Part shown: one piece after another, positions 1 through 6,414 of the stretch
How the letters are laid out: each line of letters begins with the position of its first letter
Position numbering within the stretch: position 1 is the stretch's first letter
Assembly (NCBI RefSeq): GCF_020217005.1
Contig: NZ_JAIWOI010000011.1
Coordinates: 1 to 10,000 of the forward strand
Direction of reading: 5' to 3'
From: Rheinheimera sp.
Lineage (GTDB): Bacteria; Pseudomonadota; Gammaproteobacteria; Enterobacterales; Alteromonadaceae
Length of the DNA stretch: 10,000 bases
Position numbers and translations under genes: made by a program
Notes under the pieces: model-generated
Databases searched by the model: none
Told to the model about the DNA's origin: nothing
The model's input: only the letters and a program-made list of their open reading frames with translations

Positions 1-596
1 GGGATATCTACCACTTTGTAGTTTTCTGGCTGGCCAGAATCATCCCATACGTAAGCTTTTTCGCTCAGCAGGTCAACTACACCAACGAACGTATCTTCAC
101 GGCCTATTGGTAAAGTCATGATCAGTGGAGTTGCGCCCAGTACGTTTTTCACCTGTTCAGTTACACGGATGAAGTCAGCACCGATACGGTCCAGTTTGTT
201 TACGAAAATCAGACGGGAAACTTTCGCGTCGTTCGCATAACGCCAGTTAGTTTCTGACTGAGGTTCAACACCGCCTGAACCACAGAATACACCGATACCA
301 CCGTCTAATACTTTCAGAGAACGGTACACTTCAACTGTGAAGTCAACGTGTCCTGGTGTATCGATAACGTTGAAGCGGTGACCTTTCCAGAAACAGGTAA
401 CTGCTGCTGACTGGATTGTAATACCACGCTCAGCTTCTTGAACCATGAAGTCTGTGGTTGATTCACCTTCGTGAACTTCACCTATCTTATGGATTTTACC
501 GGTCAGTTTCAGGATACGCTCGGTAGTAGTGGTTTTGCCGGCATCAACGTGGGCGAAGATACCAATGTTTCTGTATAAGGATAAATCTGCTGACAT
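1..596 (-). CDS. fusA: Elongation factor G, second-type paralogue (N-terminal part, cut by window edge)
   Basis: This is the start of a translational GTPase that drives ribosomal translocation in the cytoplasm. I read 198 residues from an ATG at 596 down to the left edge; the gene continues outside. All G-domain motifs are visible: P-loop AHVDAGKTT (residues 15-23), switch I RGIT (57-60), DTPGH (79-83) and NKLD (133-136). The [15 protein letters not shown] stretch (104-118) resembles the alternative EF-G found as a stand-alone gene in Vibrio, Shewanella and relatives, rather than the canonical copy of the str operon. The neighbourhood agrees: the 460 bases upstream hold no rpsG or rpsL. The ribosome binding site is weak (a GAG about 7 bases before the ATG), and I see no strong promoter for it. 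EF-G identity is near certain; assignment to the second paralogue is an inference from sequence character and context. Confidence 0.95.
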   Translation of the reverse strand, partial: MSADLSLYRNIGIFAHVDAGKTTTTERILKLTGKIHKIGEVHEGESTTDFMVQEAERGITIQSAAVTCFWKGHRFNVIDTPGHVDFTVEVYRSLKVLDGGIGVFCGSGGVEPQSETNWRYANDAKVSRLIFVNKLDRIGADFIRVTEQVKNVLGATPLIMTLPIGREDTFVGVVDLLSEKAYVWDDSGQPENYKVVDI

Positions 597-825
597 AGTC
601 ATCTCGATAAGCTAGGGTTTTAAAATAGTGCGACAATATACAGGAAATTATTCCGATTTGCCCGAAAAAAAATCAGTGCGATCTTCTGTTTTTTCGAATT
701 CGCCGTCAACTGCATTTTTATGAACTTTGACAGTCCGGCAATAAAAGGCTACGAAGCGGTCTGAGCCACGTCATTCACCATGCCTCAACCTCAAACAAAT
801 AACTTTGCATGATCTCTGGTTTATC
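597..825. other. Intergenic region upstream of EF-G, no gene seen
   Basis: This is the first half of a 460-base gap between the EF-G start and the 58-residue gene at 1057. It must hold the EF-G promoter on the minus strand. An AATATA at 635-640 reads as TATATT on that strand, but no convincing -35 lies 16-18 bases behind it. On the plus strand TTGACA (727-732) is a perfect -35 hexamer, yet the hexamer 17 bases on (TACGAA, 750-755) is a poor -10. No open reading frame with a ribosome binding site, no tRNA-like cloverleaf and no repeat was found. Confidence 0.5.
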
Positions 826-853
826 CTGACATAAATTTTTCTGTTCTTATATT
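826..853 (+). promoter_or_regulatory. Sigma70-type promoter for the 58-residue gene
   Basis: CTGACA (826-831) matches five of six bases of the -35 consensus. TATATT (848-853) matches five of six of the -10. The spacer is 16 bases. Transcription would start near 860, giving a leader of about 197 bases before the ATG at 1057. This is a pattern match only. Confidence 0.5.
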
Positions 854-885
854 GGAAAAATTTGCTGTTGTGCTATTTAGTTAAG

Positions 886-959
886 AGGCTGGTTGTTCAG
901 ATGGGTACAACTGTGATCTGTAACTCACGCCAGTCAGCCTGCAACGCTTGGCGTGTTGC
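886..959 (+). promoter_or_regulatory. Potential structured leader of the 58-residue gene
   Basis: Inside the predicted untranslated leader, AGGCTG (886-891) can pair with CAGCCT (935-940), enclosing a smaller stem CAGAT (898-902) with ATCTG (916-920). Directly after it, GCAACGC (941-947) pairs with GTGTTGC (953-959) around a five-base loop, with one G-U pair. The fold does not match any riboswitch or leader family I know. Stems of 5-7 bp can arise by chance, so this is a weak call that needs comparative evidence. Confidence 0.25.
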
Positions 960-1056
960 TCAGGCGCAGTGGGATCCAGACACCACGTCAAAAACTGGGG
1001 CGGTCACCGAAAAGCCAGACAGAGTAGGAACACTATATTATAAGGAAATCAGAGCA

Positions 1057-1233
1057 ATGAGCGAGCAAACACAAACCAGTGCAACAGAACAAACGGTAGA
1101 CGCGGAAGTGCAAGTATCTCCACCTATGACTGTTGAGCAATTTATCAGCGGCCTGCGAAATGGCGGTTTTACCGGCCAGATAGGTTTTAACCCCAATATG
1201 CCGGGTATGGTCTGGATTGCGATGAATATATAG
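1057..1233 (+). CDS. Small hypothetical protein, 58 residues
   Basis: I do not recognise this protein. It begins with a polar, disordered-looking segment rich in Ser, Thr, Gln and Glu (residues 1-25), followed by a more ordered C-terminal half containing VEQFISGLRNGGFTG and ending in PGMVWIAMNI. No signal peptide, membrane helix or cysteine is present, so it is probably cytoplasmic. The start at 1057 is chosen because AAGGA (1042-1046) lies 10 bases upstream. The frame stays open back to 862, but that extension lacks a ribosome binding site, would begin almost at the predicted transcription start, and reads as low-quality protein sequence. The gene stands alone with its own likely promoter at 826-853 and a long leader. 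A stem-loop follows at 1245-1280. Confidence 0.7.
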   Translation: MSEQTQTSATEQTVDAEVQVSPPMTVEQFISGLRNGGFTGQIGFNPNMPGMVWIAMNI

Positions 1234-1244
1234 TCCGCTTTTAT

Positions 1245-1280
1245 CTTAAGGCTGGAGCGCTGTTGTGCTTCAGTCTTGAG
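1245..1280 (+). terminator. Stem-loop after the 58-residue gene, possible terminator
   Basis: Bases 1245-1258 pair with 1267-1280 in a 14-bp stem around an eight-base loop, using three G-U pairs. Those wobble pairs become A-C mismatches on the opposite strand, so the structure favours plus-strand RNA, i.e. the 3' end of the small gene that stops at 1233. There is no T-run after it, so it may act in mRNA stability rather than as a standard rho-independent terminator. Confidence 0.4.
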
Positions 1281-1286
1281 CTGACT

Positions 1287-1472
1287 TCAGACCCATAGCA
1301 GTACCAGCAGCGCTATGATGCCAGCTAAGGCCAACATGCTATGTTCAATTCTATGTTCTGTCATTTTCTCTGTGCTGAGCTGCTTTCCCGGATAGAGCAG
1401 GTAAGCCAGATTAATCAAAACAAGTAGCAGCGCCGTCAGGCGGGCCAGAAACAACAAAGAGTCAATCAGCAT
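1287..1472 (-). CDS. Small two-helix inner-membrane protein, 61 residues
   Basis: The product is not recognised. It has a hydrophobic segment at residues 1-25 rich in Leu and Ile, a short polar loop with PGKQLSTEKMTEHRIEH (about 27-43), and a second hydrophobic segment at 45-61 ending in LLVLLWV. This predicts a helical hairpin in the inner membrane. I chose ATG at 1472 because GGAG sits five bases upstream on the minus strand; a GTG at 1487 would add five residues but has no ribosome binding site. It converges on the 58-residue gene with a gap of 53 bases. It is transcribed away from the receptor gene, so the palindrome at 1508-1520 lies in its upstream region. No function should be inferred beyond membrane location. 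Confidence 0.65.
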   Translation of the reverse strand: MLIDSLLFLARLTALLLVLINLAYLLYPGKQLSTEKMTEHRIEHSMLALAGIIALLVLLWV

Positions 1473-1507
1473 CACTACTCCACTCACTACTTCGAACTTA
1501 TTTGCTT

Positions 1508-1520
1508 ATCACACTGTGAT
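1508..1520. promoter_or_regulatory. 13-bp perfect palindrome upstream of the small membrane protein
   Basis: ATCACA and TGTGAT flank a single central C, forming a perfect two-fold symmetric site 35 bases upstream of the ATG at 1472. The half-sites resemble those of CRP but in reversed order (consensus TGTGA-N6-TCACA), so it is not a normal CRP site. A different dimeric regulator is possible, and so is chance. Confidence 0.3.
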
Positions 1521-1601
1521 TTGCGTCGCCTTTATCTGGCTATTGTCTGCGCAAAGTCTGCTCAAATTCCGGATACAGACCTGCTGAAAAGGCTGGCAGT
1601 G

Positions 1602-1607
1602 TATAAA
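1602..1607 (+). promoter_or_regulatory. Possible -10 element for the receptor operon
   Basis: TATAAA matches five of six -10 bases. No good -35 lies 16-18 bases upstream, so an activator or a non-standard promoter would be needed. A start near 1614 would place the inverted repeat at 1617-1656 at the very 5' end of the transcript. Weak call. Confidence 0.25.
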
Positions 1608-1616
1608 GCCTGCGAG

Positions 1617-1656
1617 GAGTCTTTCAATGTGACAAATTGCCGCATTGAAAGGACTC
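1617..1656. repeat. Long inverted repeat with one-base bulge upstream of the receptor
   Basis: GAGTCTTTCAATG (1617-1629) is the reverse complement of CATTGAAAGGACTC (1643-1656) except for one extra base in the right arm. The arms flank a 13-base loop that itself contains CAAATTG. There are 13 pairs in total, too long to dismiss easily. No T-run follows, so it is not a standard terminator. It may be an operator or an RNA stem in the receptor leader. Confidence 0.5.
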
Positions 1657-1741
1657 AATGACAGAGCGCTTCAAAAAAGCTCCCGCTAAAATTGGGGCTG
1701 CGACAATATGCCGCATCGGCTGATTCAGCTCGCTATGTGAC

Positions 1742-1780
1742 AATAACGCTGTGTTAACTTTCTGATTTAAAGGCGTTATT
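1742..1780 (+). promoter_or_regulatory. Stem flanking the ribosome binding site of the receptor gene
   Basis: AATAACGC (1742-1749) is the exact reverse complement of GCGTTATT (1773-1780). The right arm begins at the last G of the ribosome binding site AAAGG (1769-1773) and ends three bases before the ATG at 1784. Folding would partly restrict initiation. The loop of 23 bases is long, so stability is moderate. Confidence 0.35.
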
Positions 1781-1783
1781 TTT

Positions 1784-3892
1784 ATGCAACTGTCCCGAAT
1801 TCCCCGTTTGAGTCTGCTGAGTTTGGCCTGTGCTCAGGCTCTGTCTTTATTGTGTTTTTCTGCCGTAGCAAAGGAGCAATCTCAGGTAAACACCGCGGCT
1901 GAAGCTAGTCTGGAGCGTTTGTCTGTGTTTGGTCAGCGCACGAGCGACACTTTTGGTAGCAAATCCGGCATTTTATTAAAAGAGTTACCACAGAGTATTC
2001 AGCTATTGGATGTGGAGCAGATGCGGGGGCAAGGGCTGGTGTCTGTCGGGGATTTGTTACGTGATATCCCCAGCGCCAATCCGGGGTATTCCAGAGTTGG
2101 GCCTTATCAGTCTTTTAGTCTGAAGATCCGTGGTTTTGCTGCTGACCAGATGCGCAATGGTATGCGCCAGCGTTATTTTGAAGATGTGGATGCGTCCGCT
2201 TTGAACAGCATCGAGCGGATGGAAGTATTAAAAGGCCCATCCGGTGTGCTTTATGGTCAGTCGGCTGTGGGTGGGGTGATTAATCTGGTTAGCAAAACAC
2301 CAGGGGCTGATAACAGCGGCAGTGCAGGCTTGAGGTTAGGTACTGACCAGCAGAGAGTTGCCAATGGGGATATCAGCAAGGTGTTGTCTGATTCTGTGTC
2401 ATTACGCTTAACAGGCGAGCTTGAGCGCTCAGACACTTTTGTTGATCGTCAGCCGATGGACCGAAACAATATCAGTCTGATGCTGCAGCATCAGGTCGGC
2501 GACCAGGCCACAGGCCATTTTGTTGCTGAGTATGTTAAACGCGAAACGGACCGTTATGTTGGCTTGCCTGTCTCTGTGGTGCTGCCTGATCAGGATGAGG
2601 AAGTGCTGGATATCAGCAGCCAATTGGGTGAGCCAGGTTTTACCAGCCTGCGCTCTTTTGCACCTTTGTATCAGTATTGGCTGGATATTCAGTTGACCCC
2701 GGACTGGACACTGACGCCGCGTTTGCAGTATCAGGAATTCAATACTGTGTTTGGGCAGGTCAATTTACGTGCTCCTGTTGTTGGCAAACCTGAATTAATT
2801 AGTCGCACCGGTCGTCAGGGCCGTGAAAATGATGACTACCAGATAGCACAGCTGGATTTAAATGGCCGTGTCATGACAGGTGCTTTAGAGCACAAAGTGT
2901 TGCTGGGTTATGAAGCCGGACGGGAGCGGGGCCGTTTTACCCAGTCGAACATCAGGGCTGGTACTTTAAACCCTGTCGATATTAATAATCCACAGTATCA
3001 ATATGACAGCCAAGATCCGGTGCTGGATTTTGCTTTTGATAATTTCTACAACCTGGATTCTGATGCCTGGTATCTGCAGGATCAAATCAAATTTACCCCA
3101 GATCTACACTTGATAGGTGCAGTGCGTTACACCGACAGTAAAGCTGGTAGTGGTAGCTGGGGGAGCCGCGCAGACTGGGTGCCGGTCTCATCCACGATCT
3201 GGCAATTGGGCCTGACCTGGCAGTTGAATGATCAACTGACTTTATTTACCGGTCATAACACAGGTTTTGATGTTGAAAGCAGCGCTGCAGCCCGCAGCAG
3301 AACAGGGGATGCGCTGGAGCCGGAAGAATCTGCTCAAACCGAGTTAGGCCTCAGGTTCAGTGCAGAACAGTTCAACGGCAGCCTGGCGCTGTTTCGTATT
3401 GAGCGTTTAAATGCGCTGACAGCTGATCCGCTGGACTCAGATTTTAGTGTGAACAGTGGCGAACAGCGCGTGGACGGCGTTGAAATGGAAGGCCGTTGGC
3501 AGTTGAATTCTGCTCTGCAATTGCAGGCTGGGTATGCCTACATGGATGGTCAAATCACAGAAAGTAATGATGGTGACCTTGGGGCAAAGCTTGGTGATTT
3601 AGCCCGTCACAGAGTCAATCTGAGCGCCAACTGGCAATACAATGATGACTGGACCGCTTTTGTCCGGGCGAATTACAGCAGTGGCCGGCCTCTTGTCACA
3701 GGTTCAAGCTGGCAACTAGATGCGTATCGTCTGATTGGAGCTGGGCTTAGGTATCAGCAAAGCAACTGGTCGGCACAACTGGCCGTGAACAACCTGCTGG
3801 ATGAGCTGTATTACACCGCATCAGGCAATGGTTTTGTGGTCTATCCGGGTGAGCCACAGCAAGCCAGTTTACAACTGATATGGCAGTGGTAA
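1784..3892 (+). CDS. TonB-dependent siderophore receptor
   Basis: This outer-membrane receptor imports a ferric chelate using energy passed from TonB-ExbB-ExbD. An N-terminal signal peptide with likely cleavage after AVA (residue 29) is followed by a TonB-box-like stretch LERLSVFG (43-50). The plug domain spans about 55-175, with ELPQSI (67-72), KIRGF (114-118), KGPSGVLYG (150-158) and GGVIN (163-167). The rest forms a 22-strand-type barrel ending in the terminal aromatic residue expected of outer-membrane proteins (IWQW). The 702-residue length fits the siderophore-receptor subfamily. There is no N-terminal signalling domain of the FecA or FpvA kind, so it should not talk directly to an anti-sigma factor. 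Its neighbour at 3893 supports siderophore use. I see no recognisable Fur box upstream, which is unusual for such a gene. The ligand cannot be told from sequence by eye. Confidence 0.92.
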   Translation: MQLSRIPRLSLLSLACAQALSLLCFSAVAKEQSQVNTAAEASLERLSVFGQRTSDTFGSKSGILLKELPQSIQLLDVEQMRGQGLVSVGDLLRDIPSANPGYSRVGPYQSFSLKIRGFAADQMRNGMRQRYFEDVDASALNSIERMEVLKGPSGVLYGQSAVGGVINLVSKTPGADNSGSAGLRLGTDQQRVANGDISKVLSDSVSLRLTGELERSDTFVDRQPMDRNNISLMLQHQVGDQATGHFVAEYVKRETDRYVGLPVSVVLPDQDEEVLDISSQLGEPGFTSLRSFAPLYQYWLDIQLTPDWTLTPRLQYQEFNTVFGQVNLRAPVVGKPELISRTGRQGRENDDYQIAQLDLNGRVMTGALEHKVLLGYEAGRERGRFTQSNIRAGTLNPVDINNPQYQYDSQDPVLDFAFDNFYNLDSDAWYLQDQIKFTPDLHLIGAVRYTDSKAGSGSWGSRADWVPVSSTIWQLGLTWQLNDQLTLFTGHNTGFDVESSAAARSRTGDALEPEESAQTELGLRFSAEQFNGSLALFRIERLNALTADPLDSDFSVNSGEQRVDGVEMEGRWQLNSALQLQAGYAYMDGQITESNDGDLGAKLGDLARHRVNLSANWQYNDDWTAFVRANYSSGRPLVTGSSWQLDAYRLIGAGLRYQQSNWSAQLAVNNLLDELYYTASGNGFVVYPGEPQQASLQLIWQW

Positions 3893-5293
3893 GTGGTGGC
3901 TGAATTGGATCAGTTAACTACAGATAAAAACGTTGCTGGTGCCATGCGCGCTGTGTTTTTTTGGCATGGCTGGTCTGCCCTGATGATAGCGCCAGTGCTG
4001 CTGGTGCTTTTATTAACAGGCAGTGCTTATCTGTTTGATCGGGAATTTGATCAATGGTGGCAACAGGAGGCGCTGGAACTGACGCCTGAAGGCACTGCCG
4101 CGACTTTGGCGCAGCAACAGGATTTTTTACGGCAACAGTATCCGGACTGGACCATCAATAGGGTTGTGTTACCAGATGAAGCTGCTCATGCGGTACGCTG
4201 GCAACTGACAGCGCCCGATGCTGTGCATTTAATTTATCTGGACCCTTATCGCCTGCAGGTTAAAGCAGATATTGACCCTGCAACTCAACCTATGGCGATA
4301 GTGCGGCGTTTGCATGGTGAGCTGATGGCAGGCCCTGTAGGCGGTTATATTATTGAATGGTTTTCCTGCTGGACCTTGTTTTTGCTGCTGACCGGAGCCT
4401 GGCTTTGGTGGCCAAAACACTGGCGTCTGGCAGGTGTGTTCGTGCCACGAAAACGCAGTGATGGCCGGGTGCACTGGCGCGACTGGCATGCTGTGCTGGC
4501 TTTAGTCAGCTCTTTAGCTTTGGCTTTTCTGGTCATCAGTGGTATGCCCTGGTCAACCTTTTGGGGTAAACAGTTTGCGCAATTAGGCCGGGATTTTAGC
4601 CCGCAGTGGCATTGGGTAACGCCATCTCCTAACTTCCATTTACCTGACAGTGTCAAAACCAGAGCTGTGGACCCGCATCACGAACATAAAATGCAAGCGG
4701 TGCATGTGACGGGAGGCAAGGAATCCTGGGTAACAGAACATCATCCTGTACCTGTAAGCACTATGCAGCATCAGCCTATGAAAGCGGATATCAGCAAAGC
4801 CGAACCTTATCTGGACAGGTTGGCCTTGGCTACTTATGGTGCCGGAGTTCGGATTTTTTATCCGGCTACTGCATCAGATGTATTTAAAATCAACTATGTG
4901 CCTGATAAAGCAGAGGGGCAGCAGACACTTTATGTCGACCCCGTCAGCGGTGAACTACTGGATGATATTGGCTGGCTACGTTATTCGGCTTTAGCCAAAG
5001 TAGTGGAGTGGGGCACCATGACTCATTTAGGCCGGCAATATGGGGCGTGGAATCAGTGGTTGAATTTACTGTTCTGCCTGGTGGCGCTGGCAGCTCTGAT
5101 CGCAGGTTTAACTTTGTGGTGGCGACGCAGAAAACCAGGCCGCTGGTTTCCGCCTTTGCAAAGCACAGACAGTTTGCCTTTGGGGTTAAAGCTAAGTTTG
5201 CTGGTGCTGGTGATTCTGTTTCCGCTGCTTTTATTATCGTTGCTGGCTTTTGCGTTACTAAGATATTGGCAAAACCGAAAAGTGAATTCATAA
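3893..5293 (+). CDS. PepSY-TM family membrane protein, probable siderophore-iron reductase
   Basis: The protein belongs to the PepSY-associated membrane helix family (PiuB/FoxB-like). Some members, such as Pseudomonas FoxB, are known as haem-containing periplasmic reductases that release iron from siderophores. Predicted helices lie at about 20-44, 150-172, 198-218, 389-411 and 430-457, with two large periplasmic loops (45-149 and 219-388). Histidines in or next to helices (H25, H141, H199, H378) are candidate haem ligands. Basic stretches at 175-197 and 411-416 fit the cytoplasmic side. The second periplasmic loop has a histidine-rich patch at 240-293. The start is a GTG directly after the receptor's TAA stop (an alternative GTG is three bases later), with no clear ribosome binding site, so translation is probably coupled. 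Operon membership with the receptor is near certain; the reductase role is inferred from family and context. Confidence 0.85.
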   Translation: MVAELDQLTTDKNVAGAMRAVFFWHGWSALMIAPVLLVLLLTGSAYLFDREFDQWWQQEALELTPEGTAATLAQQQDFLRQQYPDWTINRVVLPDEAAHAVRWQLTAPDAVHLIYLDPYRLQVKADIDPATQPMAIVRRLHGELMAGPVGGYIIEWFSCWTLFLLLTGAWLWWPKHWRLAGVFVPRKRSDGRVHWRDWHAVLALVSSLALAFLVISGMPWSTFWGKQFAQLGRDFSPQWHWVTPSPNFHLPDSVKTRAVDPHHEHKMQAVHVTGGKESWVTEHHPVPVSTMQHQPMKADISKAEPYLDRLALATYGAGVRIFYPATASDVFKINYVPDKAEGQQTLYVDPVSGELLDDIGWLRYSALAKVVEWGTMTHLGRQYGAWNQWLNLLFCLVALAALIAGLTLWWRRRKPGRWFPPLQSTDSLPLGLKLSLLVLVILFPLLLLSLLAFALLRYWQNRKVNS

Positions 5294-5327
5294 ATCAAAA
5301 GGCCGGCGTTGCTGCTGGCCTTTTGAT
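5294..5327. terminator. Bidirectional rho-independent terminator
   Basis: Bases 5294-5307 pair with 5314-5327 in a 14-bp stem (one G-T pair) around the loop GTTGCT. The GC core GGCC is flanked by AAAA and TTTT inside the stem, the usual form of a terminator shared by converging genes. It begins one base after the PepSY gene and ends 16 bases before the ene-reductase stop at 5344. Confidence 0.88.
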
Positions 5328-5343
5328 CGAACTAACAGGTTGC

Positions 5344-6402
5344 TTAGACTTCAGCCAAAGTAGGGTAATCGGTATAACCTGCCGGGCCTTTGCCGTAAAA
5401 CAGCTCTGGTTTTGCTGGATTTAATTCCGCATCCAGCTCCAGACGTTTAGGCAAATCCGGATTGGCAATAAATGGAATACCAAAGGCGATAGCGTCAGCT
5501 TTGCCTTCTGCCAGCCACTGATTGGCTTCTGCTTTACTGAATTTTTCATTCGCAATCACAATGCCGCCAAACAACTGTTTAATCAGCGGAGTAATGCTGT
5601 CTTGTGCCGGGTGTTCGCGGGTAGAGATAAAAGCAATACCACGTTTGCCCAGTTCAGTAGCTACATAACCAAAGGTGGCGGTGCGGTTCGAATCACCCAT
5701 ATCGTGTGAGTCCATACGAGGAGCTAAATGCATAGCCACTCTGTCTTTACCCCAGACATCAATACAAGCGTCTGTGACTTCCAGCATTAAACGAGCCCGG
5801 TTTTCCAGCGAGCCACCGTATTCATCATCCCTTAAGTTAGTGCTGTCTTGCAGGAACTGGTCAAGCAAGTAGCCGTTCGCGCCATGGATTAAAACACCGT
5901 CAAAACCTGCAGCTTTGGCATTCAGGGCGCCCTGCCTGAAGGCTTCTACCACATCTTTAATTTCAGCCAGGCTTAACGCTCTTGGTTCTTCATAATCTTT
6001 AATTGGACGGACTAAACTGACATGACCTGCTGGTCGCAACGCACTCGGTGCCACAGGTTTTTCGCCACCCAGATAAATTGGATCTGAGATACGACCAACG
6101 TGCCAAAGTTGCAGGAATATACGGCTGCCAGCTTTATGTACGGCCTCTGTGACTAATTTCCAGCCTTCAACCTGAGCATCTGACCAAATACCAGGTGTAT
6201 CAGGGTAGCCAACACCCATAGGGGTTACTGCAGTGGCCTCAGATAAGATTAAACCTGCGCTGCTACGCTGAGTGTAATATTCCGCCATCATAGCATTAGG
6301 CACGCGGCCTTCATCTGCACGGCATCGTGTTAAAGGCGCCATCACAATACGGTTCTTCAGGGTTAAATCACCTATGGTGATTGCATCAAACAAAGTTGGC
6401 AT
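5344..6402 (-). CDS. Old yellow enzyme family ene-reductase (NemA-like)
   Basis: This is a cytoplasmic flavoprotein of the NADH:flavin oxidoreductase / old yellow enzyme family, which reduces activated C=C bonds, N-ethylmaleimide-type electrophiles and nitro compounds. The 352 residues match the family (NemA is about 365). Visible are MAPLTR (21-26, with the flavin-contact Thr25), QLWHVGR (98-104), substrate pair H173 and N176 with Y178 in HGANGY, DEYGGSLENRAR (193-204) and TDYPTL near the C-terminus. Two arginines that contact FMN in well-studied members are missing: the position equivalent to OYE1 R243 is H225 (in AMHLAPR), and that equivalent to R348 is I309 (in FGIPFIANPDL). A perfect AAGGAG six bases before the ATG overlaps the stop of the upstream ArsR gene, so the two are co-transcribed and probably translationally coupled. 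The family is certain; the substrate is unknown. Confidence 0.93.
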   Translation of the reverse strand: MPTLFDAITIGDLTLKNRIVMAPLTRCRADEGRVPNAMMAEYYTQRSSAGLILSEATAVTPMGVGYPDTPGIWSDAQVEGWKLVTEAVHKAGSRIFLQLWHVGRISDPIYLGGEKPVAPSALRPAGHVSLVRPIKDYEEPRALSLAEIKDVVEAFRQGALNAKAAGFDGVLIHGANGYLLDQFLQDSTNLRDDEYGGSLENRARLMLEVTDACIDVWGKDRVAMHLAPRMDSHDMGDSNRTATFGYVATELGKRGIAFISTREHPAQDSITPLIKQLFGGIVIANEKFSKAEANQWLAEGKADAIAFGIPFIANPDLPKRLELDAELNPAKPELFYGKGPAGYTDYPTLAEV

Positions 6403-6408
6403 CTGTAG

Positions 6409-6414
6409 CTCCTT
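6409..6414 (-). promoter_or_regulatory. Ribosome binding site of the ene-reductase, overlapping the arsR-type stop
   Basis: AAGGAG on the minus strand ends six bases before the ATG at 6402. Its first two A's are the last two bases of the regulator's TAA stop codon (6413-6415). Ribosomes finishing the regulator are placed to restart on the reductase. Confidence 0.8.

Noticed and set aside
862..1056. Upstream extension of the 58-residue gene to an ATG at 862
   Set aside because: It has no ribosome binding site, would start almost at the predicted transcription start, and has non-protein-like composition. The ATG at 1057 has AAGGA at proper spacing.
1508..1520. CRP binding site
   Set aside because: The half-sites are in the order TCACA-N-TGTGA, opposite to CRP (TGTGA-N6-TCACA), and the spacing is wrong.
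2429..2623. Minus-strand 64-residue frame inside the receptor gene
   Set aside because: It is a shadow of the receptor coding frame with no initiation signal.
4229..4656. Two minus-strand open frames inside the PepSY gene
   Set aside because: They lie opposite a well-supported membrane protein, lack ribosome binding sites and show no family features.
4944..5424. Open frames on both strands across the end of the PepSY gene and the terminator
   Set aside because: One runs through the strong terminator hairpin and into the ene-reductase gene on the opposite strand. None has conserved-looking protein sequence.
5675..5872. Plus-strand 65-residue frame inside the ene-reductase gene
   Set aside because: It is antisense to a clear enzyme gene and has no supporting signal.
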